Shown piece after piece: positions 18,442-29,749 of a DNA stretch of 64,000 bases. The stretch's first letter is position 1. Each line of letters begins with the position of its first letter. The stretch spans positions 124,001 to 188,000 of the forward strand of contig NZ_JAEKJR010000001.1 of assembly GCF_017303155.1 (NCBI RefSeq), read 5' to 3'. A program made the translations under genes and the position numbers. The notes under the pieces were generated by a model. The model made no database searches and was not told the origin of the DNA. It saw nothing but the letters and a program-made list of their open reading frames with translations. The stretch comes from Microbulbifer salipaludis (GTDB lineage: Bacteria; Pseudomonadota; Gammaproteobacteria; Pseudomonadales; Cellvibrionaceae).

Positions 18442-19821
18442 TTAACGACCCGGCAGCAAGCGGGCAATAAACGCAGGCAGTCTCTGCTCGAAAAGATACT
18501 GGTCGCGCACCCGGCCCACATTGATGTGCGGATAACGGCTGGGATCCAGATCCTGGGTAATCGTAATCAGGCCCACCTCAGCCAGAGTCTTCTTGCCCTT
18601 GTCCACGATGGCCCGCTTGCGGTCATCGTCAGCTGCCATATCAAACAGGCGGGGCTTTTCCAAAAGCTGCTTGTTGCGATCCGTCACCAGCATCACCTTG
18701 GGCTTCAGGCGGCGCTGGTAGCTCTGCTCGACCACCACCGCAATTTCGCCGGTGGACAGCTCCACCTGGGTACCGGTGGGGTAAAGACCGATGGACTGAA
18801 TAAACTCCACCACCAACTGCTCCTGAAACGCGCAATTGCGCAATTCATACAGCTGGCCCACCGCCTTGGACGGGGGCAGTGGGAACTCGGCACCGCGAGG
18901 ATTGGTGGCCTCGTCATAGAAGGTCACAATACCGCACATGCGCGCCAGCACCGGTATCTGGCCGCCGCGCAGGCCGCGCGGATAGCCGCTGCCATCGTAC
19001 TGCTCCTTGTGGCACTGCACGATGTTGAGAACCTGAGGATCAATGTTGGCGTCCGCCGACAACAGCTTCACGCTGTAATCCACGAATTTACGATATTCCA
19101 GCTCCGCGCGAGGATCGCGCTTCTCAGCCTTCAGTACGGCTTCCGCAATGTATAGTTTGCCGACGTCCTTCAGCAGGGTAGCGATCCCCAGCTGCACCAG
19201 CTCCTGACGGCGCAGGCCGATATGACGCCCAAACACCACCGCCCAGACACTGGCGCGTACCGAGTGGCTGTAGGTGTGCTCATCCCGCTCGCGTACCCGC
19301 GCCAGCCACGAGAAGGCATCCGGACTGCGCAGCACGCTGTCCACCATCTGAGTGACGGTCTGATTGACCTGGGCTGTGGGCAGCGGCCGATCCGTTTTCA
19401 GCTGGACCATCACCTCGTGCATGCCCTGCACAATGCGGTCGTGCAGTTGGCGCGCTTTGGCCGCTTCTTTGCGGGCGGGCTCGGGGGGCGCGTAGCTGTC
19501 GTGCTTCACCTGCACCGGTTTGCAGTTGATGGCGACAGGGATACGGCGCGGCGCGCCTTTGGCGGAAGACACATCAGAGGCGGACGCCTCGGCGGCAGCA
19601 CGGGTCAGCTTGCGCAGCTTGACGCCCACATCGCCCACTGTCTTCACCACATCGACATACACGTAGCGGCAGTACTTCTGTAGCTGACGGATTTCGTCGA
19701 GGTCGCGGATATAGAAGCCCTGCAGGGCGAAAGGCGTACGCGTCCATGGGCGGTCCAGGCGAGACACAAACATGCCCCGCTGCAGGTCTTCAACGAATAC
19801 TTTCGCCTGTTGGATTGCCAC
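18442..19821 (-). CDS. DUF3391 plus degenerate HD-GYP domain protein
   Basis: 459 residues, GTG start. The N-terminal DUF3391-like region is at residues 1-130, the HD-GYP domain at about 180-380. HD-GYP proteins hydrolyse cyclic di-GMP using a metal centre. Here the HD motif reads LLKDVGK (Lys218 in place of His) and HHE reads HKE (Lys272 in place of the second His), while HS near 185 and DGSGYP at 276-281 are kept. Loss of two metal ligands suggests an inactive c-di-GMP receptor or an altered enzyme. The upstream gap carries a good CRP-like site. Monocistronic. Confidence 0.88.
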   Translation of the reverse strand: MAIQQAKVFVEDLQRGMFVSRLDRPWTRTPFALQGFYIRDLDEIRQLQKYCRYVYVDVVKTVGDVGVKLRKLTRAAAEASASDVSSAKGAPRRIPVAINCKPVQVKHDSYAPPEPARKEAAKARQLHDRIVQGMHEVMVQLKTDRPLPTAQVNQTVTQMVDSVLRSPDAFSWLARVRERDEHTYSHSVRASVWAVVFGRHIGLRRQELVQLGIATLLKDVGKLYIAEAVLKAEKRDPRAELEYRKFVDYSVKLLSADANIDPQVLNIVQCHKEQYDGSGYPRGLRGGQIPVLARMCGIVTFYDEATNPRGAEFPLPPSKAVGQLYELRNCAFQEQLVVEFIQSIGLYPTGTQVELSTGEIAVVVEQSYQRRLKPKVMLVTDRNKQLLEKPRLFDMAADDDRKRAIVDKGKKTLAEVGLITITQDLDPSRYPHINVGRVRDQYLFEQRLPAFIARLLPGR

Positions 19822-19941
19822 TTGATGGTTGCCGCGTAATTTTTGTTATGGGTCCTGCGCTTGGCCGCCGCATCATGACGCGGCCAGCGCAGAAAAATAC
19901 CCCATTCTGTGAAAAACAGAAGGGGGCGAATTGTCACACAA

Positions 19942-19983
19942 GTCTACTTGCGAGTAGACAGCGCAATTGTGATAAATATCACG
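19942..19983. promoter_or_regulatory. CRP/Vfr-like site and adjacent dyad upstream of the HD-GYP gene
   Basis: TGTGATAAATATCACG at 19968-19983 matches the CRP consensus TGTGA-N6-TCACA in nine of ten fixed positions, with AAT and ATTT flanks as in strong sites. A second dyad, GTCTACT-N4-AGTAGAC, lies at 19942-19959. Both are 120-165 bases upstream of the GTG of the HD-GYP gene and about 130 bases downstream of the hemE stop. Confidence 0.6.
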
Positions 19984-20113
19984 ATTTGCAGGTTCTGCGC
20001 CAGTGCGAAGGGAACTTTTGGGCAAATTAGGCGCAATATAGGCGCCAAATTCCACCGCCCGCCCCACCCCGCGGGCGCTGGCAGGATTCGCCGCGCGCCC
20101 ATGCAACTGGCCT

Positions 20114-21193
20114 TTACTGATGGTACTGAGGCGACAGCTCAACAACCGCATCAAACATCGCACCGGCATGGGACGGATCGACCTTCGGTGTTACCCCGTG
20201 GCCCAGGTTGAAGATATGCCCGGTTCCTCGGCCAAACCCGGCCAGGATTGAGGCCACTTCCTCGCGAATACGCTCAGGGCTCGCCAGCAGGATCGACGGG
20301 TCCATATTGCCCTGCAACGTCACCCGGTCGCCGACGCGCGCGCGCGCCTGAGCGATATCGGTGGTCCAGTCGAGGCCCAGCGCATCGGCGCCGGTATCCG
20401 CCATAGCCTCCAGCCACTGCCCGCCACCCTTGGTAAACAGGATGACCGGGACCTTGCGGCCGTCGTGCTCTTTAATCAGTCCCTGCACGATACGGGCCAT
20501 GTAACCCAGAGAAAACTCTTTGTAGGCGGTGTGGCTCAGCGCACCGCCCCAGGTGTCAAAAATCTGCACCGCCTGCGCACCGGCGCGGATCTGCGCATTC
20601 AGGTAGTCGATGACGGAGTCCGCCAGCACCGTAAGGAGCTGGTGCATATCCTGCGGGCGGTTGTAGAGCATTTCCTTGGCGCGGGCAAAATCCCGGCTGG
20701 AGCCGCCTTCGATCATGTAGGTGGCGAGGGTCCAGGGACTGCCGGAGAAGCCGATCAGAGGCACGCGACCATTCAGTTCGCGACGAATGGTGGTGACGGC
20801 ATCGGTGACATAACTGAGGTCTTTGGCGGTATTCACCACTTCGAGGGCGGCGATATCGGCGCTGGTGCGCACGGGCTTTTTGAATTTGGGGCCTTCGCCT
20901 TCCTCAAAATACAGCCCGAGGCCCATGGCGTCGGGGATGGTGAGGATGTCAGAGAACAGGATGGCGGCATCCAGCGGATAACGCTCCAGCGGCTGCAGGG
21001 TCACTTCACAGGCCAGTTCGGTGTTGCGGCACAGGTCCATAAAGGTACCAGCCTTGGCCCGGGTGGCGCGGTATTCGGGCAGGTAGCGGCCGGCCTGGCG
21101 CATCATCCACATGGGGGTACGATCGACGGGCTGGCGCAGCAGGGCGCGGAGGAAACGGTCGTTTTGCAGGGGGGCGAACTGGGTATCAGACAT
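20114..21193 (-). CDS. hemE: Uroporphyrinogen decarboxylase
   Basis: 359 residues from ATG 21193 ([19 protein letters not shown]), the family's normal N-terminus. It converts uroporphyrinogen III to coproporphyrinogen III in the cytoplasm, downstream of HemC and HemD encoded at 52.5 kb. Signature [12 protein letters not shown] is at about residues 34-45, and [14 protein letters not shown] near 80. The frame stays open for 142 codons upstream, but that extension translates repeats C and D and is rejected. It follows gltBD as in Pseudomonas. Confidence 0.97.
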   Translation of the reverse strand: MSDTQFAPLQNDRFLRALLRQPVDRTPMWMMRQAGRYLPEYRATRAKAGTFMDLCRNTELACEVTLQPLERYPLDAAILFSDILTIPDAMGLGLYFEEGEGPKFKKPVRTSADIAALEVVNTAKDLSYVTDAVTTIRRELNGRVPLIGFSGSPWTLATYMIEGGSSRDFARAKEMLYNRPQDMHQLLTVLADSVIDYLNAQIRAGAQAVQIFDTWGGALSHTAYKEFSLGYMARIVQGLIKEHDGRKVPVILFTKGGGQWLEAMADTGADALGLDWTTDIAQARARVGDRVTLQGNMDPSILLASPERIREEVASILAGFGRGTGHIFNLGHGVTPKVDPSHAGAMFDAVVELSPQYHQ

Positions 21194-21346
21194 GACTACA
21201 ACGGCTGGATAAATGGGCGGCCATTGTACTCTCGGGGTCTCGTTTAGGACAGAGACTGGGGTGACTCGGGATTTATGTGGGTGATTGGAGCGAGCTATGG
21301 ATCTTTGTTTGGGCGCCAGTGGTACGCACTCGGGAGCTCTAGTGGC
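21194..21346. other. hemE upstream region
   Basis: Between the hemE start and repeat C. GGACAGAGACTGGGG and related sequences show no clear promoter. I see nothing else of note. Confidence 0.3.
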
Positions 21347-21460
21347 GACTTTGCTACCGGGCGGTTGTGTGCGGGACACGCCGTGAACCCATCCCTGGGG
21401 GCTCGGCTGCGGCCGTCCTGGCCGCAGACGGTCCCGCACACAACCACCCGGTATCAAAGC
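21347..21460 (-). repeat. Nested-dyad intergenic repeat, copy C (inverted)
   Basis: Outer arms of about 30 bases (21347-21376 and 21431-21460) pair with a few mismatches; the matching core is CCGGG-ggttgtgtgcgggac. On the minus strand the order is inner hairpin GTCTGCGGCC-AGGAC-GGCCGCAGCC, then a linker with CCCAGGGATGGGTTCACGGCG. Arm and stem sequences differ entirely from copies A and B, yet layout and linker are the same. It points toward copy D, 90 bases away. Confidence 0.88.
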
Positions 21461-21550
21461 CTTCGCATCAGACTGATGAGCGATTTGAGAATGCGGAGAA
21501 TTTCGCTCGCAGCTCAGGCTGAGCTCTGTAACTCGACGAGAAGGTACTGA

Positions 21551-21646
21551 TGCCGATGCAAACTTGCCAGACCTTCCGCGAGAGGGACCTCGCGGAAGAG
21601 TCCCCATGGATGGGTTCACGACGTGTCTGGCAAGTTTGCATCGGCA
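21551..21646 (+). repeat. Nested-dyad intergenic repeat, copy D
   Basis: Perfect 22-bp outer arms (21551-21572 and 21625-21646); inner 10-bp hairpin at 21573-21598 with loop AGGGAC; linker 21599-21624 with CCCCATGGATGGGTTCACGACG. It lies 56 bases past the gltD stop. Confidence 0.92.
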
Positions 21647-21649
21647 GCA

Positions 21650-21677
21650 GTACCGCCAGCTAAGCAGCTAGCGGTAC
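21650..21677 (-). terminator. Hairpin downstream of gltD
   Basis: GTACCGC-c-AGCT pairs with AGCT-a-GCGGTAC around an AAGC loop, 26 bases after the gltD stop. No T tract follows on the minus strand, so its role as terminator is tentative; it may protect the 3' end. Confidence 0.4.
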
Positions 21678-21702
21678 CACGGAGGCAAAATCAACGAGGA
21701 GA

Positions 21703-23136
<1,434 letters not shown>

Positions 23137-26100
23137 TTATTCGCCGCGCTTGCGTACATCGGACAGCAGTCCGGCGAGGCTGGCGGCCTTCGGCTTCACC
23201 AACCAGAATTTGTTGAGGTAGTCGTCCAGGTTATCCAGCAACTCCTCACCCCAGGCACTGCCGGTCTCGGCGACGAACTCCTCGATCACTTCGCGCAGGT
23301 GACTCTGGTATTCCTCCAGAGTCTCGCTGCTGATGCGGCGCAACTCGATCAACTCGTGGTTGCACTTGTCGAAGAAATCGCGATCCATATCCAGCACGTA
23401 GGCGAAGCCACCGGTCATGCCGGCACCGAAGTTGACCCCGGTTTTACCCAGTACGGCGACCATGCCACCGGTCATGTATTCGCAACAGTGATCGCCGGCA
23501 CCCTCCACCACGGCGAAGGCACCGGAGTTGCGCACGCCGAAGCGCTCACCGGCGCAGCCGGAGGCGAACAGCTTGCCACCGGTAGCGCCATACAGGCAGG
23601 TGTTGCCGACAATACTGGTTTTTTCCGACTTGAAGCTGCTGCCCTGGGGCGGACGAATCACCAGCTTGCCGCCGGCCATGCCCTTACCCACATAATCGTT
23701 GGCATCGCCTTCCAGATACATTTCCAGGCCGCCGGCGTTCCACACACCGAAGGACTGGCCGGCAACACCGGTCAGGCGCAGTTTGATCGGTGCATCCACC
23801 ATGCCCTGGTTGCCGTGACGCTTGGCAATCTCGCCGGACAGGCGCGCACCGATGGAGCGGTCGCAATTGGTCAGCTTGAAATGGTATTCGCCACCAGCCA
23901 GGTTCTCGATCGCGGGCAGGGTTTCTTCCACCATGCGCTCGGCCAGCAGGCCCTTGTCCCACGGCTCGTTCCTGGCCAGCTGGCAGGTCTGTGGCTTGCT
24001 GTCGAGCAGCGCATCGGTGTGCAGCAGGGGCGACAGGTCCAGGGTTTTCTGCTTGCTGGTCTTGCCTTCCAGGGTTTCCAGCAGATCCACGCGACCCACC
24101 AGTTCGTCCATGGTGCGCACGCCCAGGCTCGCCATCCACTCGCGGGTTTCCTCGGCCACGAACTTGAAGAAGTTCATCGCCATTTCCACGGTGCCGATGT
24201 AGTGGTCGTCACGCAGATCCTTGTTCTGGGTGGCGACACCGGTGGCGCAATTGTTCAGGTGGCAGATACGCAGGTATTTGCAGCCCAGCGCCACCATGGG
24301 TGCGGTGCCGAAACCAAAGCTCTCCGCACCCAGCATCGCCGCCTTGACCACATCCAGGCCGCTCTTCAGGCCGCCATCGGTCTGCACGCGCACATTGCCG
24401 CGCAGGTCGTTCGCCCGCAAGGTCTGGTGGGTTTCCGCCAGGCCCAGCTCCCACGGGGAGCCGGCGTAACGAATAGAGGTGATCGGGCTCGCCGCGGTAC
24501 CGCCGTCGTAACCGGAGATAGTGATCAGGTCCGCATAGGCCTTGGCCACACCGGCGGCGATGGTGCCGACGCCGGGGCGGGAAACCAGCTTTACCGAGAC
24601 CAACGCATCCGGGTTGACCTGCTTCAGGTCGTAGATCAGCTGCGCCAGATCCTCGATGGAGTAAATATCGTGGTGCGGCGGCGGTGAAATCAGGGTCACG
24701 CCGGGCACCGAATAGCGCAGACGCGCGATCAGTTCGTTCACCTTGCCGCCGGGCAGCTGGCCGCCCTCGCCGGGCTTCGCGCCCTGGGCAACCTTGATCT
24801 GCAGCACCTCGGCGTTTACCAGGTAGTGCGGAGTAACGCCGAAACGGCCGGAGGCGATCTGCTTGATCTTGGAAACCTTGTCGGTGCCGAAACGCACCGG
24901 GTCCTCGCCGCCCTCACCACTGTTGGAGCGGCCGCCCAACCGGTTCATCGCCTGCGCCAGCGCCTCGTGCGCTTCCGGCGACAGCGCGCCCAGGGACATG
25001 GCGGCGGAGTCGAAGCGACGCAGGATATTTTCTACCGGCTCTACTTCGTCCAGCGCAATCGGCTGCACATCTTTTTTCAGGCCCAGCAGGTCGCGCAGTG
25101 TGGCAACCGGACGCTGGTTAATCAGGGTGGCGTAATCCCGCCAGGCGCCGTAGTCGCCGGTGCGTACCGCCTGTTGCAACGCCGTGACCACATCCGGGTT
25201 GAAGGCGTGATACTCCTCGCCGTACACAAACTTGTGCAGGCCGCCCGGAGACACTTTCTTACGCGGTTTCCACGCCAGCTGAGCGCGCGCGCGCATGTCG
25301 TCTTCCAGCTCTTTGAAGCCGGCACCGAGGACGCGGGCCGGGGCTTCCGGGAAGCAAAGGTCGATCACGTCCTGGGACAGGCCCACCAGTTCGTACAGCA
25401 GCGCGCCGCGGTACGAGGCGATGGTGGAGATGCCCATCTTCGACAGGATCTTCAGCAGGCCCTTGATGATGCCGTTGCGGTAGTTCTTCTGTGCGGTGGC
25501 GGCGTCCAGCAGCAACTCACCGGTTTCGATCAGGTGATTGATAATGCTGTAGGAGAAGTACGGGTGCACCGCTGTGGCGCCCACACCAATCAGACACGCA
25601 AGCTGGTGGGAGTCGCGCGCGGTGGCCGTATCCACCACGATGTTGGAATCGCAGCGCAGGCCGTTGTGCACCAGGTGGTGGTGCACCGCACCGGTAGCCA
25701 TCAGCGCGTCGATAGGCAGCTTGCCCTCTTCAATGTCGCGATCGGAGAGCACCACAACCACGGTGCCGTCCTTGCGCACGGACTCGGCCACATCGCTGCA
25801 CAGCTTCTCGATAGCGCTCTTCAGGTCCAGCTGTGCGGGATCGTAATTAAGGTCGAATATCTTCGCGGTGAATTCTTCGCGCCCCAGTTCCAGCAGCGCG
25901 GTGTACTTCATGTGCGACAGTACCGGGGACGACAGGATCACCCGGTCTGCGTGCTCCTCGGTCTGCTCGAATACGGATTTTTCACGGCCCAGGCAGGTCT
26001 CCAGAGACATGACGATGGTTTCCCGCAGCGGGTCGATAGGCGGATTGGTGACCTGCGCAAACTGCTGACGGAAATAGTCATACAGGCAGCGGTTGCCCTC

Positions 26101-27588
26101 CGACAGCACCGCCATCGGCGTGTCGTCACCCATGGAACCCACCGCCTCCTGACCGGCTTCCGCCAGCGGACGGATCACCTGATCGCGCTCTTCCAGGGAG
26201 GAGCTGAACAGCTTCTGGTAGACCTTGAACTGCTCCATGGAGAAATTGTTGTCCACCGGCGCGGTGACCAGGGTGGAGCGGATGCGGCGGGCCTTTGCCT
26301 TCAGCCACTTCTTGTAGGGTTGGGCTTTTTTCAGCTCGCCATCCACTTCGGCGGTGTGACGCAGCTCGCCCTTCAGGGTGTCCACCGACAGAATCTGCCC
26401 CGGGCCCAGGCGGCCTTTGGCGACGACGTCGGCAGGATCGTACTGGTAAGTGCCCACTTCGGACGCGACGGTGATGAAGTCGTCCTTGGTGATTACCCAG
26501 CGGGACGGGCGCAGGCCATTGCGGTCAAGCGTACACACCGCGTGGCGACCGTCGGTCAGCACCAGGCCGGCGGGGCCGTCCCAGGGTTCCATATGCATGG
26601 AGTTGTATTCATAGAAGGCGCGCAGATCGGAGTCCATGGTGTCCACGTTCTGCCATGCCGGCGGCACCAGCATGCGGATGGCGCGGTGCATATCGATGCC
26701 GCCCACGGTAAGCAGCTCCAGCATATTGTCGAGGCTGGATGAGTCGGAACCTACACGGTTGACCAGCGGCTGCAGCTCGGACAGTTCCGGCACCAGCTGG
26801 GTAATGAACTTGTTGGTGCGCGCTACCGACCAGTTGCGGTTGCCGGTAATGGTGTTGATCTCACCATTGTGAGCCAGCATGCGGAACGGCTGGGCAAGGG
26901 GCCAGCGCGGCATGGTATTGGTGGAGAAACGCTGGTGGAACACGCAGATGGCGGTTTCCAGACGCGGGTCAGCCAAGTCAGGGAAGAAGGCCGGCAGGTC
27001 CGCGGGCATCATCAGGCCCTTGTAGGACAGGACCGAGGTGGACAGGCTGCCGATATAGGTGGCGTCCGTGAGCTGCTGCTCGGCCTTGCGACGGGCGACG
27101 AACAGGCGCGCATTAAACTGCTGTTGCCCCAGCGCCGAATCGGCGTTGTTGATCAGCAGGTGCTCGAAGCGCGGCAGTGTTTCCTTGGCGATGGGGCCGA
27201 GGCATTCTTCGTTGGTGGGCACCAAACGCCAGCCGGCCACTTTCAGGCCCTGATCTTCGATCGCCCGCTCGAGAATGGCTCGCGCACTGGTGGCTTCAGC
27301 CTCATCCAATGGCAGCATAATGGAGCCGACCGCATACAGGTCGCTCAGCGTCGCACCCAGCTGTTCTTTGGCCACGGCACGCAGGAAGCTATCCGGCTTT
27401 TGCAACAGCAGGCCGCAGCCATCGCCGGTTTTGCCATCGGCGGCAATACCACCGCGGTGAGTCATGCAGGTCAGCGACTCAATCGCCGTCTGCAATAACT
27501 TGTGGCTGGTTTGGCCCTTCAGGTGGGCAATCAGTCCAAAGCCACAGTTATCTTTGAACTCATCCAATCGATACAGACCGCTACCCAT
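23137..27588 (-). CDS. gltB: Glutamate synthase [NADPH] large subunit
   Basis: 1483 residues from ATG 27588, with GAGGAATTCT upstream; this start puts the processed N-terminal nucleophile Cys at residue 15 ([10 protein letters not shown]), as in the family. It forms two glutamate from glutamine and 2-oxoglutarate. Domains: class II glutaminase (15-430), central, FMN-binding synthase (about 800-1200, with the 3Fe-4S motif [12 protein letters not shown] near 1100) and C-terminal GXGXG helix domain. First gene of gltBD. Its leader contains a promoter and terminator about 180-300 bases upstream. Confidence 0.97.
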   Translation of the reverse strand: MGSGLYRLDEFKDNCGFGLIAHLKGQTSHKLLQTAIESLTCMTHRGGIAADGKTGDGCGLLLQKPDSFLRAVAKEQLGATLSDLYAVGSIMLPLDEAEATSARAILERAIEDQGLKVAGWRLVPTNEECLGPIAKETLPRFEHLLINNADSALGQQQFNARLFVARRKAEQQLTDATYIGSLSTSVLSYKGLMMPADLPAFFPDLADPRLETAICVFHQRFSTNTMPRWPLAQPFRMLAHNGEINTITGNRNWSVARTNKFITQLVPELSELQPLVNRVGSDSSSLDNMLELLTVGGIDMHRAIRMLVPPAWQNVDTMDSDLRAFYEYNSMHMEPWDGPAGLVLTDGRHAVCTLDRNGLRPSRWVITKDDFITVASEVGTYQYDPADVVAKGRLGPGQILSVDTLKGELRHTAEVDGELKKAQPYKKWLKAKARRIRSTLVTAPVDNNFSMEQFKVYQKLFSSSLEERDQVIRPLAEAGQEAVGSMGDDTPMAVLSEGNRCLYDYFRQQFAQVTNPPIDPLRETIVMSLETCLGREKSVFEQTEEHADRVILSSPVLSHMKYTALLELGREEFTAKIFDLNYDPAQLDLKSAIEKLCSDVAESVRKDGTVVVVLSDRDIEEGKLPIDALMATGAVHHHLVHNGLRCDSNIVVDTATARDSHQLACLIGVGATAVHPYFSYSIINHLIETGELLLDAATAQKNYRNGIIKGLLKILSKMGISTIASYRGALLYELVGLSQDVIDLCFPEAPARVLGAGFKELEDDMRARAQLAWKPRKKVSPGGLHKFVYGEEYHAFNPDVVTALQQAVRTGDYGAWRDYATLINQRPVATLRDLLGLKKDVQPIALDEVEPVENILRRFDSAAMSLGALSPEAHEALAQAMNRLGGRSNSGEGGEDPVRFGTDKVSKIKQIASGRFGVTPHYLVNAEVLQIKVAQGAKPGEGGQLPGGKVNELIARLRYSVPGVTLISPPPHHDIYSIEDLAQLIYDLKQVNPDALVSVKLVSRPGVGTIAAGVAKAYADLITISGYDGGTAASPITSIRYAGSPWELGLAETHQTLRANDLRGNVRVQTDGGLKSGLDVVKAAMLGAESFGFGTAPMVALGCKYLRICHLNNCATGVATQNKDLRDDHYIGTVEMAMNFFKFVAEETREWMASLGVRTMDELVGRVDLLETLEGKTSKQKTLDLSPLLHTDALLDSKPQTCQLARNEPWDKGLLAERMVEETLPAIENLAGGEYHFKLTNCDRSIGARLSGEIAKRHGNQGMVDAPIKLRLTGVAGQSFGVWNAGGLEMYLEGDANDYVGKGMAGGKLVIRPPQGSSFKSEKTSIVGNTCLYGATGGKLFASGCAGERFGVRNSGAFAVVEGAGDHCCEYMTGGMVAVLGKTGVNFGAGMTGGFAYVLDMDRDFFDKCNHELIELRRISSETLEEYQSHLREVIEEFVAETGSAWGEELLDNLDDYLNKFWLVKPKAASLAGLLSDVRKRGE

Positions 27589-27761
27589 AGAATTCCTCAA
27601 AGTGTTATTGCTTCCCCGTGTGCCCTGAACGGCCACTGCATTGGCAGCGCTCAGCAAGGCCGGCGCCCTCTTTTGATAGAAGGCGATCCCCGGGGGCATA
27701 TTTATCTAGTCTCGAGCCAAAAGTGCCGCAGATCCCACTGAAATTTGTGTACCCCAGTGAC

Positions 27762-27785
27762 AAAAAAAGCCCGCGTGAGGGGCTT
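27762..27785 (-). terminator. Intrinsic terminator in the gltB leader
   Basis: AAGCCC / GGGCTT stem with 7-base loop at 27767-27785, followed on the minus strand by a T tract (A tract 27762-27768). It could end read-through from aroB or act as an attenuator. Confidence 0.7.
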
Positions 27786-27855
27786 GTGGTTGCTCGCTGG
27801 ATACGAGCCTGCGTTTGTTGTTATTAGCTCATTTTCCCGGCTTTCACCGAGGGGG
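27762..27855 (-). ncRNA. Candidate leader RNA or small RNA upstream of gltB
   Basis: A well-formed promoter (27862-27890) and an intrinsic terminator (27762-27785) bracket about 95 transcribed bases on the minus strand. The RNA would carry a GCTCG/CGAGC hairpin before the terminator stem, and a very short ORF (GTG AAA GCC GGG AAA ATG AGC TAA). gltB starts 174 bases beyond the terminator, so this may be an attenuated gltB leader or an independent sRNA. Nothing matches an RNA family I recognise. Confidence 0.45.
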
Positions 27856-27861
27856 CGCGCA

Positions 27862-27890
27862 ATCTTACTAGCACCCCCCTGTGATTGCAA
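27862..27890 (-). promoter_or_regulatory. Sigma-70 promoter upstream of gltB
   Basis: On the minus strand TTGCAA (27885-27890) is followed after exactly 17 bases by TAAGAT (27862-27867), close to consensus. It fires toward gltB from inside the gap left after aroB. Confidence 0.6.
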
Positions 27891-27998
27891 GATTCGGCAG
27901 TTTTTTTTGCTGTTGACAGCCTGTTTAACCGACTTATCTTCTTTCGCTTGGCTTTATCGCTAAAGGATCCTCACCTGCGTAGTAAAACTACAAAAACA

Positions 27999-29084
27999 TC
28001 ATCGGGCGCCGCAGGCACGTAATACCTCAATCAGCTGGTCTTTCGGTGTGTCGTCGCTTATCCGGGCATCCCCCAGCCCACGCAGCAGGATCAGGCGCAA
28101 TTTGCCATTCTTCACTTTTTTGTCCACCGACATCGCCGCCAGATAGTCATCGACGGTCATGTCCTCGGGGGATTGTTGCGGGAGAGCCGCCTTCTCTAGC
28201 AGCGCACGTAAGCGCGCCACGTCGTGCTCACTGATCCAGCCGCGCAGGCGCGACAGCTCCGCCGCCATCACCATACCGGTAGCGACCGCCTCACCATGCA
28301 GCCAGTTGCCATAGCCCTGCACAGCCTCGATCGCGTGTCCGAAGGTGTGACCAAAATTCAGGATGGCACGGCGCCCGGATTCCCGCTCATCCTCCGCCAC
28401 TACCGCAGCCTTGTCGGCACAGCTGCGCTCGACCGCGTAGGCCAGGGCCTCGGGATCCCGTGCGAGCAGCTTGTCCATGTTCTGCTCGAGCCACTGGAAA
28501 AATGCTGGATCACAGATCATGCCGTACTTGATGACTTCGGCGATGCCGGCAGAGAGTTCGCGGTCGGGCAAGGTGTTCAAGGTATCGATATCGATCAGCA
28601 CCAGCTGCGGCTGATAGAAGGCCCCGATCATGTTTTTACCCAGTGGGTGATTGACCCCGGTCTTGCCCCCCACCGAGGAATCCACCTGCGACAGCAGTGT
28701 CGTGGGCACCTGAACAAAATCCACACCCCGTTGATAGCAGGCCGCGGCGAAGCCACTCATATCGCCGACTACCCCACCGCCAAGCGCGACAATGGTGGTG
28801 CCGCGGTCGTGCCGCTTCTCGAGCAGCGTATCGAAGATGCGATTGACGGTATCGAGGGTTTTGAAGGCTTCGCCGTCGGGGAGCTGCACCACATCCACTC
28901 TGGAGAACCCCTGCAGCGCGTCGCACAAGGTATCCAGGTACAGCGGGGCGATGGTCTCGTTGGTGACGACCAGTACCTGCTTGCCGCGAATGCATTGCTG
29001 GAAATGGGCAGGGTCCGCCATAAGCCCCGAACCGATCAGGATCGGGTAGCTACGCTCACCCAGGTCGACGTGTAGACTGTGCAT
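27999..29084 (-). CDS. aroB: 3-dehydroquinate synthase
   Basis: 361 residues from ATG 29084 with GGGAG upstream (another in-frame Met lies 6 codons earlier). It closes DAHP to 3-dehydroquinate in the shikimate pathway using NAD and zinc. Visible motifs: [13 protein letters not shown] (about 100-112), [19 protein letters not shown] (about 125-143), and zinc ligands around HTFGHAIE (about 240-247). It lies downstream of pilQ and aroK, the conserved gammaproteobacterial order. Confidence 0.97.
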   Translation of the reverse strand: MHSLHVDLGERSYPILIGSGLMADPAHFQQCIRGKQVLVVTNETIAPLYLDTLCDALQGFSRVDVVQLPDGEAFKTLDTVNRIFDTLLEKRHDRGTTIVALGGGVVGDMSGFAAACYQRGVDFVQVPTTLLSQVDSSVGGKTGVNHPLGKNMIGAFYQPQLVLIDIDTLNTLPDRELSAGIAEVIKYGMICDPAFFQWLEQNMDKLLARDPEALAYAVERSCADKAAVVAEDERESGRRAILNFGHTFGHAIEAVQGYGNWLHGEAVATGMVMAAELSRLRGWISEHDVARLRALLEKAALPQQSPEDMTVDDYLAAMSVDKKVKNGKLRLILLRGLGDARISDDTPKDQLIEVLRACGAR

Positions 29085-29224
29085 AGATACTCCCTTCCAC
29101 ACAGGAACTTAACAGGAACTCACTCAGAAAGGCCGCCACTTTAGCACAAGAGTGCTGTCGCCACGGCCAAGGGGGAATGATGGAGCGGGTTACCGTGCGT
29201 GACGATTACCGATGCGCGGAGCGA

Positions 29225-29749
29225 TCAACCACTCACGGTGGCTAATAGTCGGTCCGACACCAGGGCGGCGGCCTGCTTGGGCGTGCAGTCGTCGGTATCG
29301 CAGACAAGATCCGCTACTTCACTGTAGAAAGCTTCCCGCTGCAGGAGGATCTCCCGCAACTTGCCCTTCGGATCCGCCACCTGCAGCAGGGGCCGATTAT
29401 TGTTTTTTGCGGTGCGCTCCACCAGCTGATCCAGGCTCGCGCGCAGGTAGACCACAAACCCGTGCGCCTTGAGCAGCGCGCGGTTTTCCGGCAGCACCAC
29501 GATACCACCACCCGTGGCGATCACCTGGGGCTCACCGGTGCACAGATCTTTCAACACTTCACTTTCCCGCCGGCGAAACCCATCTTCCCCTTCAACATCA
29601 AAAATCCAGGGGATATCGGCACCGGTGCGGTCTTCGAGCACTTTGTCGGAATCGGCAAAAGGCAACCCGAGTTGGGTTGCCAACAGCTTGCCGATGGTCG
29701 ACTTGCCGGCCCCCATAGGACCGACAAGAAAGATAGGTTGCGTGATCAC
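29225..29749 (-). CDS. aroK: Shikimate kinase
   Basis: 174 residues. It phosphorylates shikimate with ATP. Walker A GPMGAGKST is at residues 10-18, the shikimate-binding DSD at about 33-35, and FRRRESEVL and GGGIVV further on. The start is GTG, and its GTGA overlaps the TGA stop of pilQ, so translation is coupled to the pilus operon. 140 bases separate it from aroB. Confidence 0.96.
   Translation of the reverse strand: MITQPIFLVGPMGAGKSTIGKLLATQLGLPFADSDKVLEDRTGADIPWIFDVEGEDGFRRRESEVLKDLCTGEPQVIATGGGIVVLPENRALLKAHGFVVYLRASLDQLVERTAKNNNRPLLQVADPKGKLREILLQREAFYSEVADLVCDTDDCTPKQAAALVSDRLLATVSG

Noticed and set aside
21194..21619. 142-codon upstream extension of hemE
   Set aside because: It translates repeats C and D and has no ribosome site; the conserved start is ATG 21193.
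24826..26742. 638-codon plus-strand frame opposite gltB
   Set aside because: Antisense shadow of a highly conserved enzyme; no ribosome site or domain.
27589..27699. N-terminal extension of gltB
   Set aside because: GltB needs Cys near its start for processing; ATG 27588 gives the family N-terminus.
27902..27925. Terminator at the GCTGTTGACAGC hairpin after aroB
   Set aside because: The T run is on the wrong side of the stem for either direction of interest.
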